From Malania oleifera (taxonomy: Eukaryota > Streptophyta > Magnoliopsida > Santalales > Ximeniaceae), in NCBI RefSeq assembly GCF_029873635.1, contig NC_080419.1:68987823-69051822 (forward strand): a stretch of 64,000 bases of DNA. The letters are read 5' to 3'. Below are positions 45,341 through 56,145 of this stretch, piece by piece. A model generated the notes under the pieces. That model was not told the DNA's origin and ran no database searches. It worked only from the letters and a program-made list of their open reading frames with translations. The translations under genes were made by a program, and so were the position numbers. The stretch's first letter is position 1, and the number at the start of each line of letters is the position of its first letter.

Positions 45341-45778
45341 GTACTGCAGCCACTGGACGAATTGCTTTCTGGCCTGGAGTTCCATTGAAATTCTTCTCTC
45401 TTTTTTCTTTTGAGCCTTTTGGTTTAAGCCACATTTATACATGGTTTCCCCTTGCAAGAAATTTGAATTGATGAGTTCAGAACTTGTACATTTGTTGCGG
45501 TAATTTTGTGGGCAATTGGTTGTTTATGTATTATTATTTTTGTTATTATTATTACACAAAAAGTAAGAAGCACATATTAGCTGAAGGGATACAAAATATA
45601 ACAAGACAAACCGAGACCAAGGCAGCTGAAGGAGCAGTCACAAATTTAGATAGTACCTGTTGTGTGGGCCAAGTCCTGCACATCTACTTTTGATATCTAG
45701 AACAATTTTTGAGAAACGATGGATGTATTTATTGGAGGCTAATCAAATAATTAGGGGGGGGGGGGGGGGGTGGGGGGA
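45341..45778 (+). other. 3' flank of the ATP synthase g gene with a poly(G) run
   Basis: No coding sequence supported. It has a TTATTATTATT tract near 45530-45555. A 17-base G run at 45754-45770, then T and six more G, ends the stretch. Confidence 0.55.
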
Positions 45779-46034
45779 GAGATTTTAGCCCTTTAAATAT
45801 GATACACAGAACGCAGAATAGTACATGGATGAAAGCCTAAAAGAACCTCTGCTTTTGAAGAATACCAATGACTTTCTCATATTGTCTATAGCTGCAGCAC
45901 ATCTCTCGGCCCCAGAGTCGCAATTTTTTTAGAGTAGGATCTAAAGCTGTGTCTCAGAGTAAAGAATTTTTTGTAGACAACAGTGTATTAAAATTGCAAG
46001 CCAAGCAATAAAAGAGTGTTTAGTCACATGCTTA
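45779..46034 (-). pseudogene. LINE fragment 1 (RNase H/zf-RVT end)
   Basis: Minus-strand remnant carrying TKHSFIAWLAI near 46000, which matches the P-x-HSFIxWLA word of the zinc-binding region found at the C-terminus of plant L1-type LINE ORF2. Downstream, CDSGAERCAAA is a decayed version of the cysteine region. It joins fragment 2 across the copia insertion (46035-51216), whose GCTTA duplication marks the split. Many stops. Confidence 0.55.
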
Positions 46035-46334
46035 TATTGGAGATGCCTTCAGCATAGCACGCAACACATGGTACACCTGAATACTGATGTCTGCCATTCA
46101 GTTTTCATATTCTTTTTATTTTAATTCCCTCAGTTAGTTGCTCATTTTCCTTACCCAGCTGTATATAAAGGGAAGTATTGTATTTTCTTAGTTAGTTAAA
46201 AATATTCTTTGGCAATTGTATGTAAGCACACACTGTGCGCTTGCTGAAACACATACAAAAATGCAGAGAGCATTCTTTCCCTTCTTTTCTTTGAAATCCT
46301 CTTCGATTCTCTCTCTGCATTTCCATTTTTGACA
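46035..46334 (+). repeat. Copia 5' LTR
   Basis: 300 bp. TATA box TATATAAA at 46162-46169 after the word CCCAGCTG. Unlike the gypsy and Tork-like LTRs it has no palindromic motif array. The first base pair is TA instead of TG in both LTRs, so the change predates the insertion. Confidence 0.9.
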
Positions 46335-47065
46335 TGGTATCAGAGCAGGATTCACAGGTGCTTCATGTTGGAGATGATGATACTTCCAAACTCTCCAATG
46401 AGAAGAACTCTTCAGACCGATACCTGAATTTCTTTGACCCCTTTAACCCATTCCGAATTGAGAATGGTGATAACCCTGTTGCTGCATTGGTCTTTGACCT
46501 CCTTACTGTTGATAATTATGTTAGCTGGTCGCGTGCTGTTAGCCAGGCTCTTCGTGCGAAGAACAAACTCGGATTCATCAATGGCACGCTTCTTAAACCT
46601 TTTGCTCCTTCAGACCCTCTACTTGAAGCCAGGGAGAGGTGTAATGATCTGGTTGTGTCTTGGCTGCAAAATTCTGTAAGTGCCTCTGTGAAATCAAGCC
46701 TTGCTTTAGTTGATGATTCCATAATGCTATGGTTGGAACTTAGGGATCGTTTCACTCAACAAAATGGTCCTCGCATTTTTCAACTTAAATGTGATTTAGC
46801 TGCTTCAGCACAAAGTCAGGATTCTATCGCTATATACTTTGGTCGTCTCAAACGTTTATGGGATGAGCTTGCTGTTTATAACCCCCTTCCCAGCTGTGAC
46901 TATGGAAAATTGAAGATTCTTCATGCTCGTTACAACCGTGATTGTATCATTCAATTCCTCATGGGATTGTCTGACTCTTACTCAAGCACAAGAGACCAGA
47001 TTATGCTCCTTGATCCCCTAACACCTCTTAACCGAGTGTTCTCTATGATCCAACAACAAGAATGA
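46334..47065 (+). pseudogene. gag: Copia gag, truncated by a stop
   Basis: Open for 243 codons from an ATG (46334-46336) made by the last A of the LTR and the TG of the primer site (MVSEQDSQVLHV). The capsid region has DNPVAALVFDLLTVDNYVSW, WLQNSVSASVKSSLALVDD and LKRLWDELAVYNPLPSC, a gag of the UBN2/retrotransposon type. The TGA at 47063-47065 replaces an expected arginine codon CGA. In the same frame, further on, a CCHC knuckle CSHCKIPCHSFDNC is readable (about 47195-47240) before a frameshift near 47280. Confidence 0.8.
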
Positions 47066-47265
47066 CAACACCAACTCATTCCCATCTCTGCCCCCTCTGA
47101 CCTTTTGGCTATGATCGCCAAACCTACATAGAATCCCACAAAATACACACCCAAGTCCTCCAACTCAAATGCCCAGAAAACCAGTCGTCCATATTGCTCC
47201 CACTGTAAGATACCATGCCACTCTTTTGATAATTGTTTTAAGATTGGCAATGCTGAACCTCCTTT

Positions 47266-47661
47266 ATGTTCACATTGTCACATGACTGGCACATTGTTTC
47301 TAAATGTTACAAACTACACGGTTACCCCCTCGGACATAAGCTCTATGGGAAACCCATAAGTTTTGCAGTCACTACCACCCACTCCAGTGCTTTTCCAGAG
47401 GCTGATCATGAGGTTGTCCCAACTGAATCTATGGCATTTACCAAGAGCCAATATCAACAACTTCTTGCTCTTTTGCATCCCAAGGAACCCAACTCACCCA
47501 TGGCTGCTTTCTCTGCTGCTTAGCCCTCTCCATCTCCATCTTCCAATCATATCAACACCTCTCGGGTTTCTGGTATGGCCATTTGTTCAACCACACACAC
47601 ATAGATATTTCATGACTCACACACCCCACCTTGGATTATTGACACAGGGGCAACTGATCAT
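47266..47661 (+). pseudogene. Copia gag-protease junction, broken
   Basis: In a shifted frame the second half of gag reads HIVSKCYKLHGYPLGHKLYG and KSQYQQLLALLHP before TAG at 47521-47523. The protease active site WIIDTGATDHM is encoded at about 47632-47664 in the frame of the following piece; TAG at 47602-47604 precedes it where CAG is expected. Confidence 0.7.
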
Positions 47662-49329
47662 ATGATCTGTTGTTCCTCCCTCTTCACATCCATAACCACT
47701 GCTGTTTCTTACCACGTCAAGTTACCTAATGGCATAACAGTCCCTGTTACCCACACTGGTGTTGTGCAAATTTCTGAGCACTTAGTGCTGAACCATGTCT
47801 TGTGTGTGCCTTATTTTCATTTTAACTTACTTTCTGCGAAACAACTTGCTCAACATGCTTCCTACTGCCTAATTTTTCTATCTGCTTTTCGCTATCTTCA
47901 GGACTTAACTTCTTGGACAACGATTGAGATGGGTGAAGTTAGAGGTGACCTTTATCATCTACTCAGCTCATGGGTGTCACCTTCTGCTCTTGTTGATGCT
48001 TGTCTTACTTTCCTCCACAAAGACCACCTCTGTTCTGCTTCTGCTACTCAAACAACCACTTGTTCAGATTTACGACACTACAGACTTGGCCATATCTCTC
48101 CTTCCAGATTATTTTTAATTACTGACCCCGTTGTAACTTGCACTCTAAAACACAATAATAAAATGTCATGTTTTGTCTGTCATTTAGCCAAACAACATCG
48201 TCTTTCTTTTCCCCAATCTGAGCACTCCTCTTTACATCCTTTTGATATTGTCCACTATGATATTTGGGGTCCCAACTCCACCATTGCAGCTGATGGATCC
48301 CGTTTCTTCCTCACTCTTGTTGATGATTTCTCTAGAACAACTTGGGTTTACATGCTTCAAAATAAATCTGATACTAGAACTTGTGTTGTCACCTTTTGCA
48401 ATCTCATTGAAACACAATTTCAGACAAAAATTAAGATACTTAGGAGTGACAATGGGTCTGAATTCCAAATAAAAGATTTCTATCAAACCAAAAGCATCAT
48501 ACACCAAAGGAGTTGTGTGGAAACACCCCAACAAAACGGGGTTGTTGAGAGAAAAGATCAACATATCATGAATGTGGATCGTGCATTACGATTCCAATCA
48601 TGTCTTCCTTTCAAGTTTTGGGCTGACTGTGTTCTTACAACAATGTACCTCATTAATAGAACCCCCACCCCCCTCCTTCATAATAAAACCCTTTATGAAA
48701 CCCTCTTTCATATCCCACCCAGTTACCACCACTTACGAGTCTTCGGTTGCCTTGCTTATGCCTCTACACTTTCTCATGGGAGGAAGAAATTTGACCCCTG
48801 TGGTAGAGCGTGTGTCTTTTTAGGATATCCTTTCGTCATTAAAGCATATAAATTACTTGACTTACAAACTGAGCAAGTTTTTCTATCTCGAGATGTCCAC
48901 TTCCATGAAACAACTTTTCCTTTCCATTCTCTCCTCCCCAACACACCTTCCCCTTCTTTTTCTTCTCCATCCCCTCCCCTCACCACCATGCCACACCCTA
49001 TCATTTCCTCCAATTCCCACCAGCTTCCTTCCTCCTCTCCTATTCCTCCATCATTACCTACCACTATCCTTTCCGAGGGACCTCACCCCCTTTCCCAAAC
49101 CCCTCCTTCCTCTTCCCCTGCTTCTCCCCCACCATCCACCTCTCCTCTCCTCCCTCGCAGGTCCACTAGAGCCAGAAGTGCACCCAGTTATTTGCAGGAT
49201 TTTCACTGCCACCAAACTACTCTTGCTGCTCCCATCCTAGAGTTGAACAAGCAACCGTTGTCTTCCTCAGGTAAACCCTTTCCCCTGCATCATACTCTCT
49301 CCTATCAATCTTTTTTCCCCTCCATATAA
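47662..49329 (+). pseudogene. Copia protease tail and integrase, long open frame
   Basis: A 555-codon frame continuing from the protease word. It contains the GAG-pre-integrase segment with RLGHISPSRLF and CFVCHLAKQHRLSFP (zinc-binding), then the integrase core: VHYDIWGP, LRSDNGSEF and ETPQQNGVVERK, keeping all three acidic catalytic residues. NRTPTPLLHNKTLYETLFH, FGCLAYAS and VFLGYPF follow. The last 130 residues are Ser/Pro-rich, the usual linker to RT. A frameshift near 49300 separates it from RT. The natural start lies upstream; the ATG at 47662 is internal. Confidence 0.85.
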
Positions 49330-50287
49330 AGCCTTTTCAACCATTATTTCCACTCACATTGAACCACAAACTTTTAAACAAGCCATTTAGGACCCCGGTT
49401 GGTGTCAAGCTATGGATAATGAGTTGGTTGCCTTGGAAGAAAACCATACTTGGGAACTCACTGCTTTACCTCTTGGAAATGTACCCATTGGCTGTAAATA
49501 TATCTACAAAATTAAATACCATTCTGACGGCAGTGTTGAGAGATTGAAGGCTAGATTGGTAGCTAAAGGATACACTCAACTTGACGGGGTCGATTACCAA
49601 GAGACATTCTCTCTAGTTGAAAAACTAGTCACTTTGAGATGTCTTTTAGCTGTTGCGTCAATAAAGGGTTGGCATTTACATCAATTTGATGTCAACAATG
49701 CCTTCTTACATGGGGATTTACATGAAGACATTTACATGACCAAGCCTCTCGTCTACAAGAAAGGTTCTCCCAACCAAGTTTGCAAGTTACTCAAAAGTTT
49801 GTATGGTCTCAAACAGGCATCAAGACAATGGTATTCTAAACTCTCCACTGCTTTGCTTGAATCTGGTTTCTCTCAGTCCAAAGCTGATTATAGCCTTTTC
49901 ACCCGCAACACAAATGGCATCATTGTTATTTTACTCATTTATTTTGATGACATCCTTGTCACCAGCAATGATCTCAATGCTATGATTGACTTCAAGGCCT
50001 TCCTACACAGCAAGTTTCAAATAAAGGACCTCGACACATTGCGCTACTTTCTTGGCATAGAGATTGCCAGATCATCTAAAGAGATACATTTGTGTCAACG
50101 GAAATATACACTAGACATTTTGGTAGATTCTGGTACCCTGGGCAGCAATCTTGCTAAGGCTCTTATGGACCAAAACCTTAAACTCACTAAGTCCATCGGT
50201 ACTCCTTTATCAGACCCCAGGGTTTACAGAAGACTTGTTGGTCGCCTGTTGTACCTCACTATCTCCCCGCCCGGACATATGCTTTAG
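49330..50287 (+). pseudogene. Copia reverse transcriptase, nearly intact
   Basis: The frame from 49412 gives 291 codons: MDNELVALEENHTWEL, LVAKGYTQLDGVDYQETFS, FDVNNAFLHGDLHEDIYM and LYGLKQASRQWYSKL. The catalytic box is YFDD at 49940-49951, both aspartates kept. It ends at a frameshift after ISPPGHML near 50287. Just upstream (49330-49411) the same frame reads IISTHIEPQTFKQAI with a TAG at the end, so the domain start is broken too. Confidence 0.85.
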
Positions 50288-50900
50288 TGTTCAAACTTTA
50301 AGCCAATTCATGGCCAACCCTTCTAATTCACACCTCTTGGCAGCTTAGAAGGTTCTTCGATACCTCAAGGGTGCCCCTGGTCAAGGTCTCCTTCTCCCCA
50401 GTTCTTCTTCCTTTCAACTTAAGGCATATTGTGACTCGGATTGAGCCTCTTGCCTTGACACCAGAAGATTTGTCGGGGGCTACTGCATCTTTCTTGGCTC
50501 TTCCCTAATCTTTTGGAAGTCTAAGAAACAATCAATTGTTTCACGCTCATTGGCAGAGGCAGAGTATAGATCAATGGCTACTACCTGTTATGAATTAACA
50601 TGGCTACGGTTCATCTTATCTGCTCTTCAAGTTCCTCATCCTTAGGTAGCTATACTTCACTGCGATAACCAAGCTGCCCTCCACATTGCTGTGAACCCTG
50701 TTTTCCACGAAAGAACAAAACATATCGAGCTCGATTGCCATTTAATTCGTGACAAAATCCAAGATGGAAGCCTCTGCACTCGTTATGTCCCTAGCTTTGC
50801 TCAACTTGCTAACACCATGACCAAGGCTTTGCCTTCAAAAGTTCTTTCTTCTCACTTATCCAAGATGGCAGTCATAAATCTTTACGCTCCATCTTGCACC
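50288..50900 (+). pseudogene. Copia RNase H, broken
   Basis: Starts with RPDICFSVQTLSQFM in a shifted frame and runs through LKAYCDSD, then a TGA where tryptophan is normal, [35 protein letters not shown] and [19 protein letters not shown]. The end is [15 protein letters not shown] just before the polypurine site. TAG codons at 50347-50349 and near 50644 stand for glutamine. Confidence 0.85.
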
Positions 50901-50913
50901 GGGGGGGGGGGGG
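50901..50913 (+). other. Copia polypurine tract as a 13-base G run
   Basis: Thirteen G directly before the 3' LTR. Copia polypurine tracts usually mix A and G, so the pure G run may have grown by slippage. Confidence 0.6.
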
Positions 50914-51216
50914 TATTGGAGATGCCTTCAGCACAGCACACAACACATGGCACACCGGAATACTGACGTCTGCCATTCTGTTTCCATATTATTTATTTTA
51001 TTTTATTATTCCCTCAGTTAGTTGCTCATTTCCTTGCCCAGCTGTATATAAAGGGCAGTATTGTATTTTCTCAATTAGTTAAAAATATTCTTTGGCAATT
51101 GTATATAAGCACACACTGTGCGCTTGCTAAAACACATACAAAAATACAGAGAGCATTCTTTCCCTCCTTTTCTCTAAAATCCTCTTCAATTCTCTCTCTG
51201 CATTTCCATTTTTGAC
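50914..51216 (+). repeat. Copia 3' LTR
   Basis: 303 bp, TATTGGAGATGCC to TTTTTGACA, with TATA box TATATAAA at 51045-51052. Differences from the 5' LTR are scattered substitutions and short indels. Confidence 0.9.
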
Positions 51217-52364
51217 AGCTTAAGCCAAATTAAGAGTTCTTGGAGGCATCATTTTTCTTTGCTTTGATGTGGTTCCATGCCGAGCTAAAGTGAAAAACAC
51301 CAGTAGAAGAAAGATGTTAGATTACTTAATCTTCAAATCTACGTCTGGGTTAAGTTGTCTACATGGGGTTTAAGCCCTACACGCTACTTCTAGGAATTTT
51401 CATCAATCAAATATGCAACTTTTGCATCAATTAAAAGCCCCAAATCATTAGAAAGAAGATAATCCAAAGAATCGCTCAAGAGTCAAACATGGAGCCACTT
51501 ATCGTAGAAAAAAGTACCTCCCCATTTCCAGTTACCACTTTGAAATAGGGGGTAAGCAACATGCCTAGCATATATGATTTCTTCCTCACTCCTGCATTGC
51601 TCAAGGAGGGTTGTGCTTCCCAAATGCTTCTTGCTTTTAGCTTGTAAGAGTGAATCCAAACTACCCATAGTTTTTTGAAGTGCATAAATGCTAAAGCAGT
51701 TTTTAGAGCTGTAACTTCTCTCCCCTTAGAAATAAGCTGCAACCCTAGGTCACCTTCTTTTAAAAGATTACAAACATCTAGCCATGTTACTTTGTATGCT
51801 AAATGTCGGTTTGTTCACTTTCGAAAGGAAAGCTTTGAATCTTTTCTCAATCTCCTTAATAACAAAATTAAGAAGGAACAAAGTATGAGACAATACTCTT
51901 GAATACTGAAGAAAATATGTTCTCCCAACATATAACAAGAATCCAAGGGACCATGATTTGAATTCTAGCATAAATTCTTTCTACCAAGTCATGATTTTGT
52001 TTGCTCACCCTCTTACTAAAGGGAGCCCAAGGTATCTAGCAAGCAACTTCTCCGTTCGGACTTTCAAAATATGTGATACCTCCAAAATAATATCTTCATA
52101 AATATAATAAAAAAAAAATAGAGACTTCGAAGGATCATACTTTAAACTTGACATGAAATATAAAATAAAAAGAAAGTGCTTGACATTATTGTTGAATTAC
52201 ATTATTCATAGGTCAAAATTAACAAGTCATTGGCAAAGTAAACATTTGTAAGCCTAACTTGCTACACTTATACTGGTATGAAAATTATAAGCATCATTTA
52301 AAAAAGCCTTGTGACCACATCCATCGTCATGAAAAAAAAAAGTAAAGAGAAATGGGATCTCCTC
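51217..52364 (-). pseudogene. LINE fragment 2 (RT palm to C-terminus)
   Basis: Minus-strand ORF2 of an L1-type LINE. From the top: GDPISLYFF near 52350 (the family word QGDPLSPYLF), TNVYFANDLLILTYE near 52205-52250, where the catalytic FADD has become FAND, LLARYLGLPLV near 52040, SLGFLLYVGRTYFLQYSRVL near 51900, KARSIWEAQPSLSN near 51620, and GNGEVLF with YDKWLHV near 51500. Stops and a shift interrupt the frame. The loss of the first catalytic aspartate means the enzyme is dead. Two copia elements cut it, at 51216 and at 52365. Confidence 0.75.
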
Positions 52365-52990
52365 AGTTATATTTATGTGTGACTCTTATACTTAGTGGGA
52401 TCACAAACAAAGGAAGGAAAACATGTGAGAGAAGTCTTCTTATGCTGGCAGCAGAAGACTCGTCGACGAGTGCCCTATGCTCGTCGACGGGTAGATATCG
52501 AGAGTTAGAAAAATTCAGAGTTAAATACTTGTTGACGAGAGGATAGATTCATTGACGAGTGGACTTCTTTGTCTCGTCGACGAATCCCCTGTACTCGTCA
52601 ATGAGTGCGCCTAGGTTGTGAGAAGTTATTTGAATTTTGAATTTGAAGGATTCAGAGGGAAACCTCCGAGGGCTTGTTATATATATTCTTCTGAGCATAT
52701 TTTAACATGTAAGAGAGTAAGAGAGGGGTGAGAGAAGGAGAGAAGATCATTGAGTGTATATCTTTGATTTTCATAGTGAAATCTCTTACCGATTGCTCCC
52801 GTGGATGTAGGCTTTGCCAAACCACGTAATTCCTAGTGTCGTTGCTCTTATCTTTACTCTCTTTACATTGCTATGGTTGTGAAATAATTCTATATTCACC
52901 ATTTACTTTGTTGGAAGTATGTTTGTGTGATTCTTTTTACAATGTTTATTCCACTCTGCATTGTTGGAAGATGCCTTTATTTTCACAACA
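52365..52990 (+). repeat. Tork-like copia 5' LTR
   Basis: 626 bp ending TTTTCACAACA, followed after AT by the primer site TGGTATCAGAGC (52993-53004). Motif array at 52455-52612; TATA-like TATATATA at 52679-52686. Confidence 0.85.
52455..52612 (+). promoter_or_regulatory. CTCGTCGACGAG-type motif array in a copia LTR
   Basis: Copies: ACTCGTCGACGAGT, GCTCGTCGACGGGT, CTTGTTGACGAGA, TTCATTGACGAGT, CTCGTCGACGAATC and ACTCGTCAATGAGT. The same palindrome as in the gypsy LTRs, although this element belongs to another superfamily. It ends about 65 bp before the TATA-like box. Confidence 0.65.
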
Positions 52991-52992
52991 AT

Positions 52993-53004
52993 TGGTATCA
53001 GAGC
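52993..53004 (+). other. Tork-like copia primer-binding site
   Basis: TGGTATCAGAGC, matching initiator tRNA-Met, two bases after the LTR. Confidence 0.8.
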
Positions 53005-55280
53005 GTGTTGTATGGTCTCTTAATTGAAGGATCTTTTGGTACAATATGGTTTGGTGAAAGGTTTATGCAGAATTTCAATAGGATAGCATGGATGCAATGA
53101 CTTGGAATGAATTGGGAGCAATCATTCGTCTTTTTTTGGCTAAGGACGTGTTGTGTCACGTCATGGATAAGAATTCTTCGACATTAGTTTGGTAAAAACG
53201 AGAATGTTGATATATGTCTAAGGGTTCGTCAAAATCTACAAGTGTAGTGGAAGAAGACTCAGAATGTAGTGATAAAGATATGCTACGTGTTTCATCGGGT
53301 TTGGAGTGCCTCACGGGTAATTCTTGGATCTTAGATACCATATGCTTTTATCTTAGAAAATGGTTTGACATCTACAGGTTAGTTTATATTGGTTGCATTT
53401 TGATGGAAGAATGATATTTCATGCAAAATGTTTGTTATTGGAAATGTTAAAATCGGAATTTATTGTGATGTTGTAAGAACCATATGTGATGTAATGCTCG
53501 AATTAGGTCTAAAGAAGAATGGTATTTCATTGGGAATTTTAGACCGTAATGGATATTGTTACAAGTCTGAATGTGGAGAAATGAAAGTATATGAAGGTAA
53601 CTTGATAGTGATGAAAAGGGAAAAAGTAGTAGGAAATATCTATGTACTACATGGTGTTACGGTTATAGGTGGAGTTGCAACTGTTGAATCTGAGTCAGGT
53701 ATCCTGTGGCATATGTGGTTAAAGCATATGGGTGACTACATGTATTCAGATATATGAGAAAAAATGATGATAACATTAGGGGATAGACATATGTATTTCG
53801 TGTGTTTATCATAAAGGGTCTTGTTGTACTTCATGTAGTGGCTGAGGTAGAGAACCGGACTGGGAGAGAGATTCTAAAGTCAAACATTGGGGCTGAGTAC
53901 ACTGGTTTCTTTCAAGAAGTTTGTGAGCAGGGCAAGTTATATGTATTGCTTACAGGGTACTTCTTGGTGAACTTAGTGACTATGGCGTGTTTCTCATGTG
54001 AACGATCATCAAAGGTATCGTTAGATGGGAAAGTTGCAAGTGAATTGTGGGTAGGTTTGTGGTAGACTACTCAGTTGTGAGTGGATGTCCACTGGTGCAC
54101 TATTCTAGTGATGGAGGATCTAGGCTTGGTGTTATATCTAGACAATACATCTTTCTAGGTTATAATAAAGGTGGGTGCAAGCTAGGTGATCCTATGGCAG
54201 ACAAAGGAGTGATCAAGGACATGACTTTTGGTACTAAAGTCATGGGGCAGTGTACTCACTTAAAGGAAGAGAAATAAATGTCAGAAAATTGTAGTAGCAG
54301 CAATCATGTTGTTTAGGTGGAGTTAGGGACTTAGGACAGAAATGCGAAGAGTTCTATCTCGGGTCAATAGTATCACAGTATGAATGGGCAAGTGATGCAG
54401 GTGGAGCAACAGACTCAATGCAGAGATGACATAGTTCATATTGCAGGGAGTTTTCAGCTTGGGAGACCAGCAGGATCACAGTAGGTTCATGTGTACTATC
54501 AGACCACTACTCAGGTATATGAGTTGGTGAGGCTTCCAATTTAGAAGAGGGTGATAGGATGATGTGGAGTGTTGTATCTATTGTGTGTGAATAGCATGTT
54601 ATTGGCTAAAAATGCTTTAACTGAGGCTAATTAGTTGGGAACTCTGTTGAAAGGTTTTGACATGAATGTGTTGAGTATGGCCAAGATGGGTCTTGGTTTG
54701 TTGATTCGCATGGACAAAACTACAGAGAGATTAGTATTATCTCAAGGTGATTTTGTGAATAGGGCTACATGGAGATTGGTTTTATCTCAGGGTGGCTTTA
54801 TGGATGGAACCGCAGGGAGACTTCGTTTGCTATCTTAGGAGGGGTTCTGTGGAGAATTAATATGGAATGTCTACCACTCGACACCCAACGATGGACTGTG
54901 ATGTCTGGGCTATGTCAAAGATCCTTCATGATTGTGTAATGGAGTGTTTCAACGGGCAGCAGAGTGGACCATCAATTGTTAGTTTTGTTGAGGACTATGC
55001 AGGGGGCTTTGGTGATATAAAGCTTGCAACAGTTTTTGTGTTTCTTGTTGTGGGAAGGTCTCATTGGAAGCCTAGGGTGAATTCTTCAAGTATTGCATCT
55101 ACAACTGTATCGGGGTTGATGGTAGAAGCTGAAGCTGCCATCAACAAGATCAAGCGGCATTGCTTGGGCTTGGTGTATGTCTCCAAGTGTTAGAAGGGAG
55201 ACGGTCCCAACCGAGCATTTTAAGTTCAAGGTGGAGAAATTAGTCATGTTTTCGGGTTCTCTTAAGGGGTGTATAATCGT
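53005..55280 (+). pseudogene. Tork-like copia gag-pol remnant
   Basis: Order of readable pieces: a decayed gag region (53005-53280), protease word SWILDTICFY near 53320 (family WILDTGCSYH, so the active-site glycine is lost), pre-integrase 53428-53757, integrase scraps KSNIGAEYTGFFQEVCEQGK (53876 on; family word RSDNGTEY with the aspartate changed) and VISRQYIFLGYNKGGCKLGD (about 54133). The RT is essentially absent between 54290 and 54860. RNase H scraps FVEDYAGGFGDIK and STTVSGLMVEAEAAINKIK lie at 54975-55160. Multiple stops. Not functional. Confidence 0.75.
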
Positions 55281-55292
55281 CAAGGTGGAGAT

Positions 55293-55922
55293 TGTTATAT
55301 TTTTGTGTGGCTATTATACTTAGTGGGATCACAAACAAAGGAAGGAAAACATGTGAAAGAAGTCGTCTTGTGCTGGTAGCAGAAGATTCGCTTGTGCTCG
55401 TCAACGAGTAGATACCAAGAGTCAGAAAATATCAAAGTTAAAGACTCGTCGACGAGAGGATAGATTCGTTGACGAGTGGGCTTCTTTGTCTCATCGACAA
55501 ATCCCTTGTACTCGTCGACGAGTGCGCCTGATCTGCAAGAAGTTATTTGAATTTTGAATTTGAATAGTGTGACAGTTGGGGATTCGGAGGGAAACCTCCG
55601 ATGGCTTGTTATATTTGTTCTTATGAGTATATTTTAACATGTAAGAGAGTAAGAGAGGGGTGAGAGAAGAAGAGAAGACCATTGGGTGTATATCTTTGAT
55701 TTTCATAGTGAAATCTCTTGCCAATTGCTCTTGTGGATGTAGACTTTACCAAACCACGTAATTCCTAATGTTTTTGGTCTTATCTTTACTCTCTTTACAT
55801 TGCTATAGTTGTGGAATAATTTTGTATTCACCATATACTTCGTTGCAAGTATGTATGTGTGATTCTTTTTACAATGTTCATTCTGTTGTGCATTGTTGGA
55901 AAAGACCTTTATTTTCACAACT
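55293..55922 (+). repeat. Tork-like copia 3' LTR
   Basis: Starts TGTTATATTTTTGTG after the purine-rich AAGGTGGAGAT. It carries the motif array at 55386-55530 (CTCGTCAACGAGT, CTCGTCGACGAGA, TTCGTTGACGAGT, CTCATCGACAAAT, CTCGTCGACGAGT). Ends TTTTCACAACT. Confidence 0.85.
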
Positions 55923-56145
55923 CCCTCGCCTAACACCCTTTTTCCCTTTAAAGAAACCCTCCACAAAGCCATTAATCAGAATGAAAAAATAAGGAAAAAA
56001 GATGCATTCTTTAACCCACCCAGTGAATATAACAGGAGTGTCATTGTAATAAAAATGAGATAGATGAGGATAGAGTCAAAAGTCTCTTAAGGTCCACCTT
56101 CAAAGCAAATTTTCGTTGATTCGAGTTAGATGGTAAAAATGTAGC
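55923..56145 (-). pseudogene. LINE fragment 3 (RT fingers)
   Basis: Minus-strand continuation of the LINE above the Tork-like insertion. FDSILIYLIF and INGFVEGFFKGKKGVRRG are readable and match the L1 RT words NGxxxGFFKGxRGLRQG that directly precede the GDPLSPYLF motif found below the insertion. This join fixes the copia insertion point. Confidence 0.7.

Larger units (their letters stand above)
46035..51216 (+). mobile_element. Ty1/copia element (Ivana/Ale-like), complete structure
   Basis: 5182 bp with a perfect 5-bp duplication GCTTA (46030-46034 and 51217-51221). LTRs of 300 and 303 bp begin TATTGGAGATGCC and end TTTTTGACA. The primer site TGGTATCAGAGC touches the 5' LTR; a pure G run touches the 3' LTR. 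Inside, in order: gag, protease, integrase, RT, RNase H, the copia order. The gag (LLTVDNYVSWSRAVSQALRA) and RNase H words point to the Ivana/Ale side of the copia tree, by memory. Stops and two or three shifts make it non-autonomous now. It sits in the minus-strand LINE. Confidence 0.92.
52365..55922 (+). mobile_element. Ty1/copia element (Tork-like), internally deleted
   Basis: About 3.56 kb with LTRs of some 626 and 630 bp. Flanks TCCTC (52360-52364) and CCCTC (55923-55927) agree in 4 of 5 bases, and the split LINE reads on across the site. The 5' LTR starts AG instead of TG. The internal part is only 2.3 kb; gag is unrecognisable and most of RT is missing. Words such as IGNVKIGIY, GVATVESES and LWHMWLKHMG match the Tork/Tnt1-type pre-integrase region. 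Confidence 0.85.

Noticed and set aside
45484-45693. Small gene downstream of ATP synthase g
   Set aside because: The frame is built from a TTATTATTATT tract (Tyr-rich run) and has no conserved feature; it is 3' flank.
49412-50287. The copia RT as an intact, active gene
   Set aside because: The catalytic YFDD is intact, but the polyprotein is broken by shifts near 49300 and 50287 and by stops in gag and RNase H.
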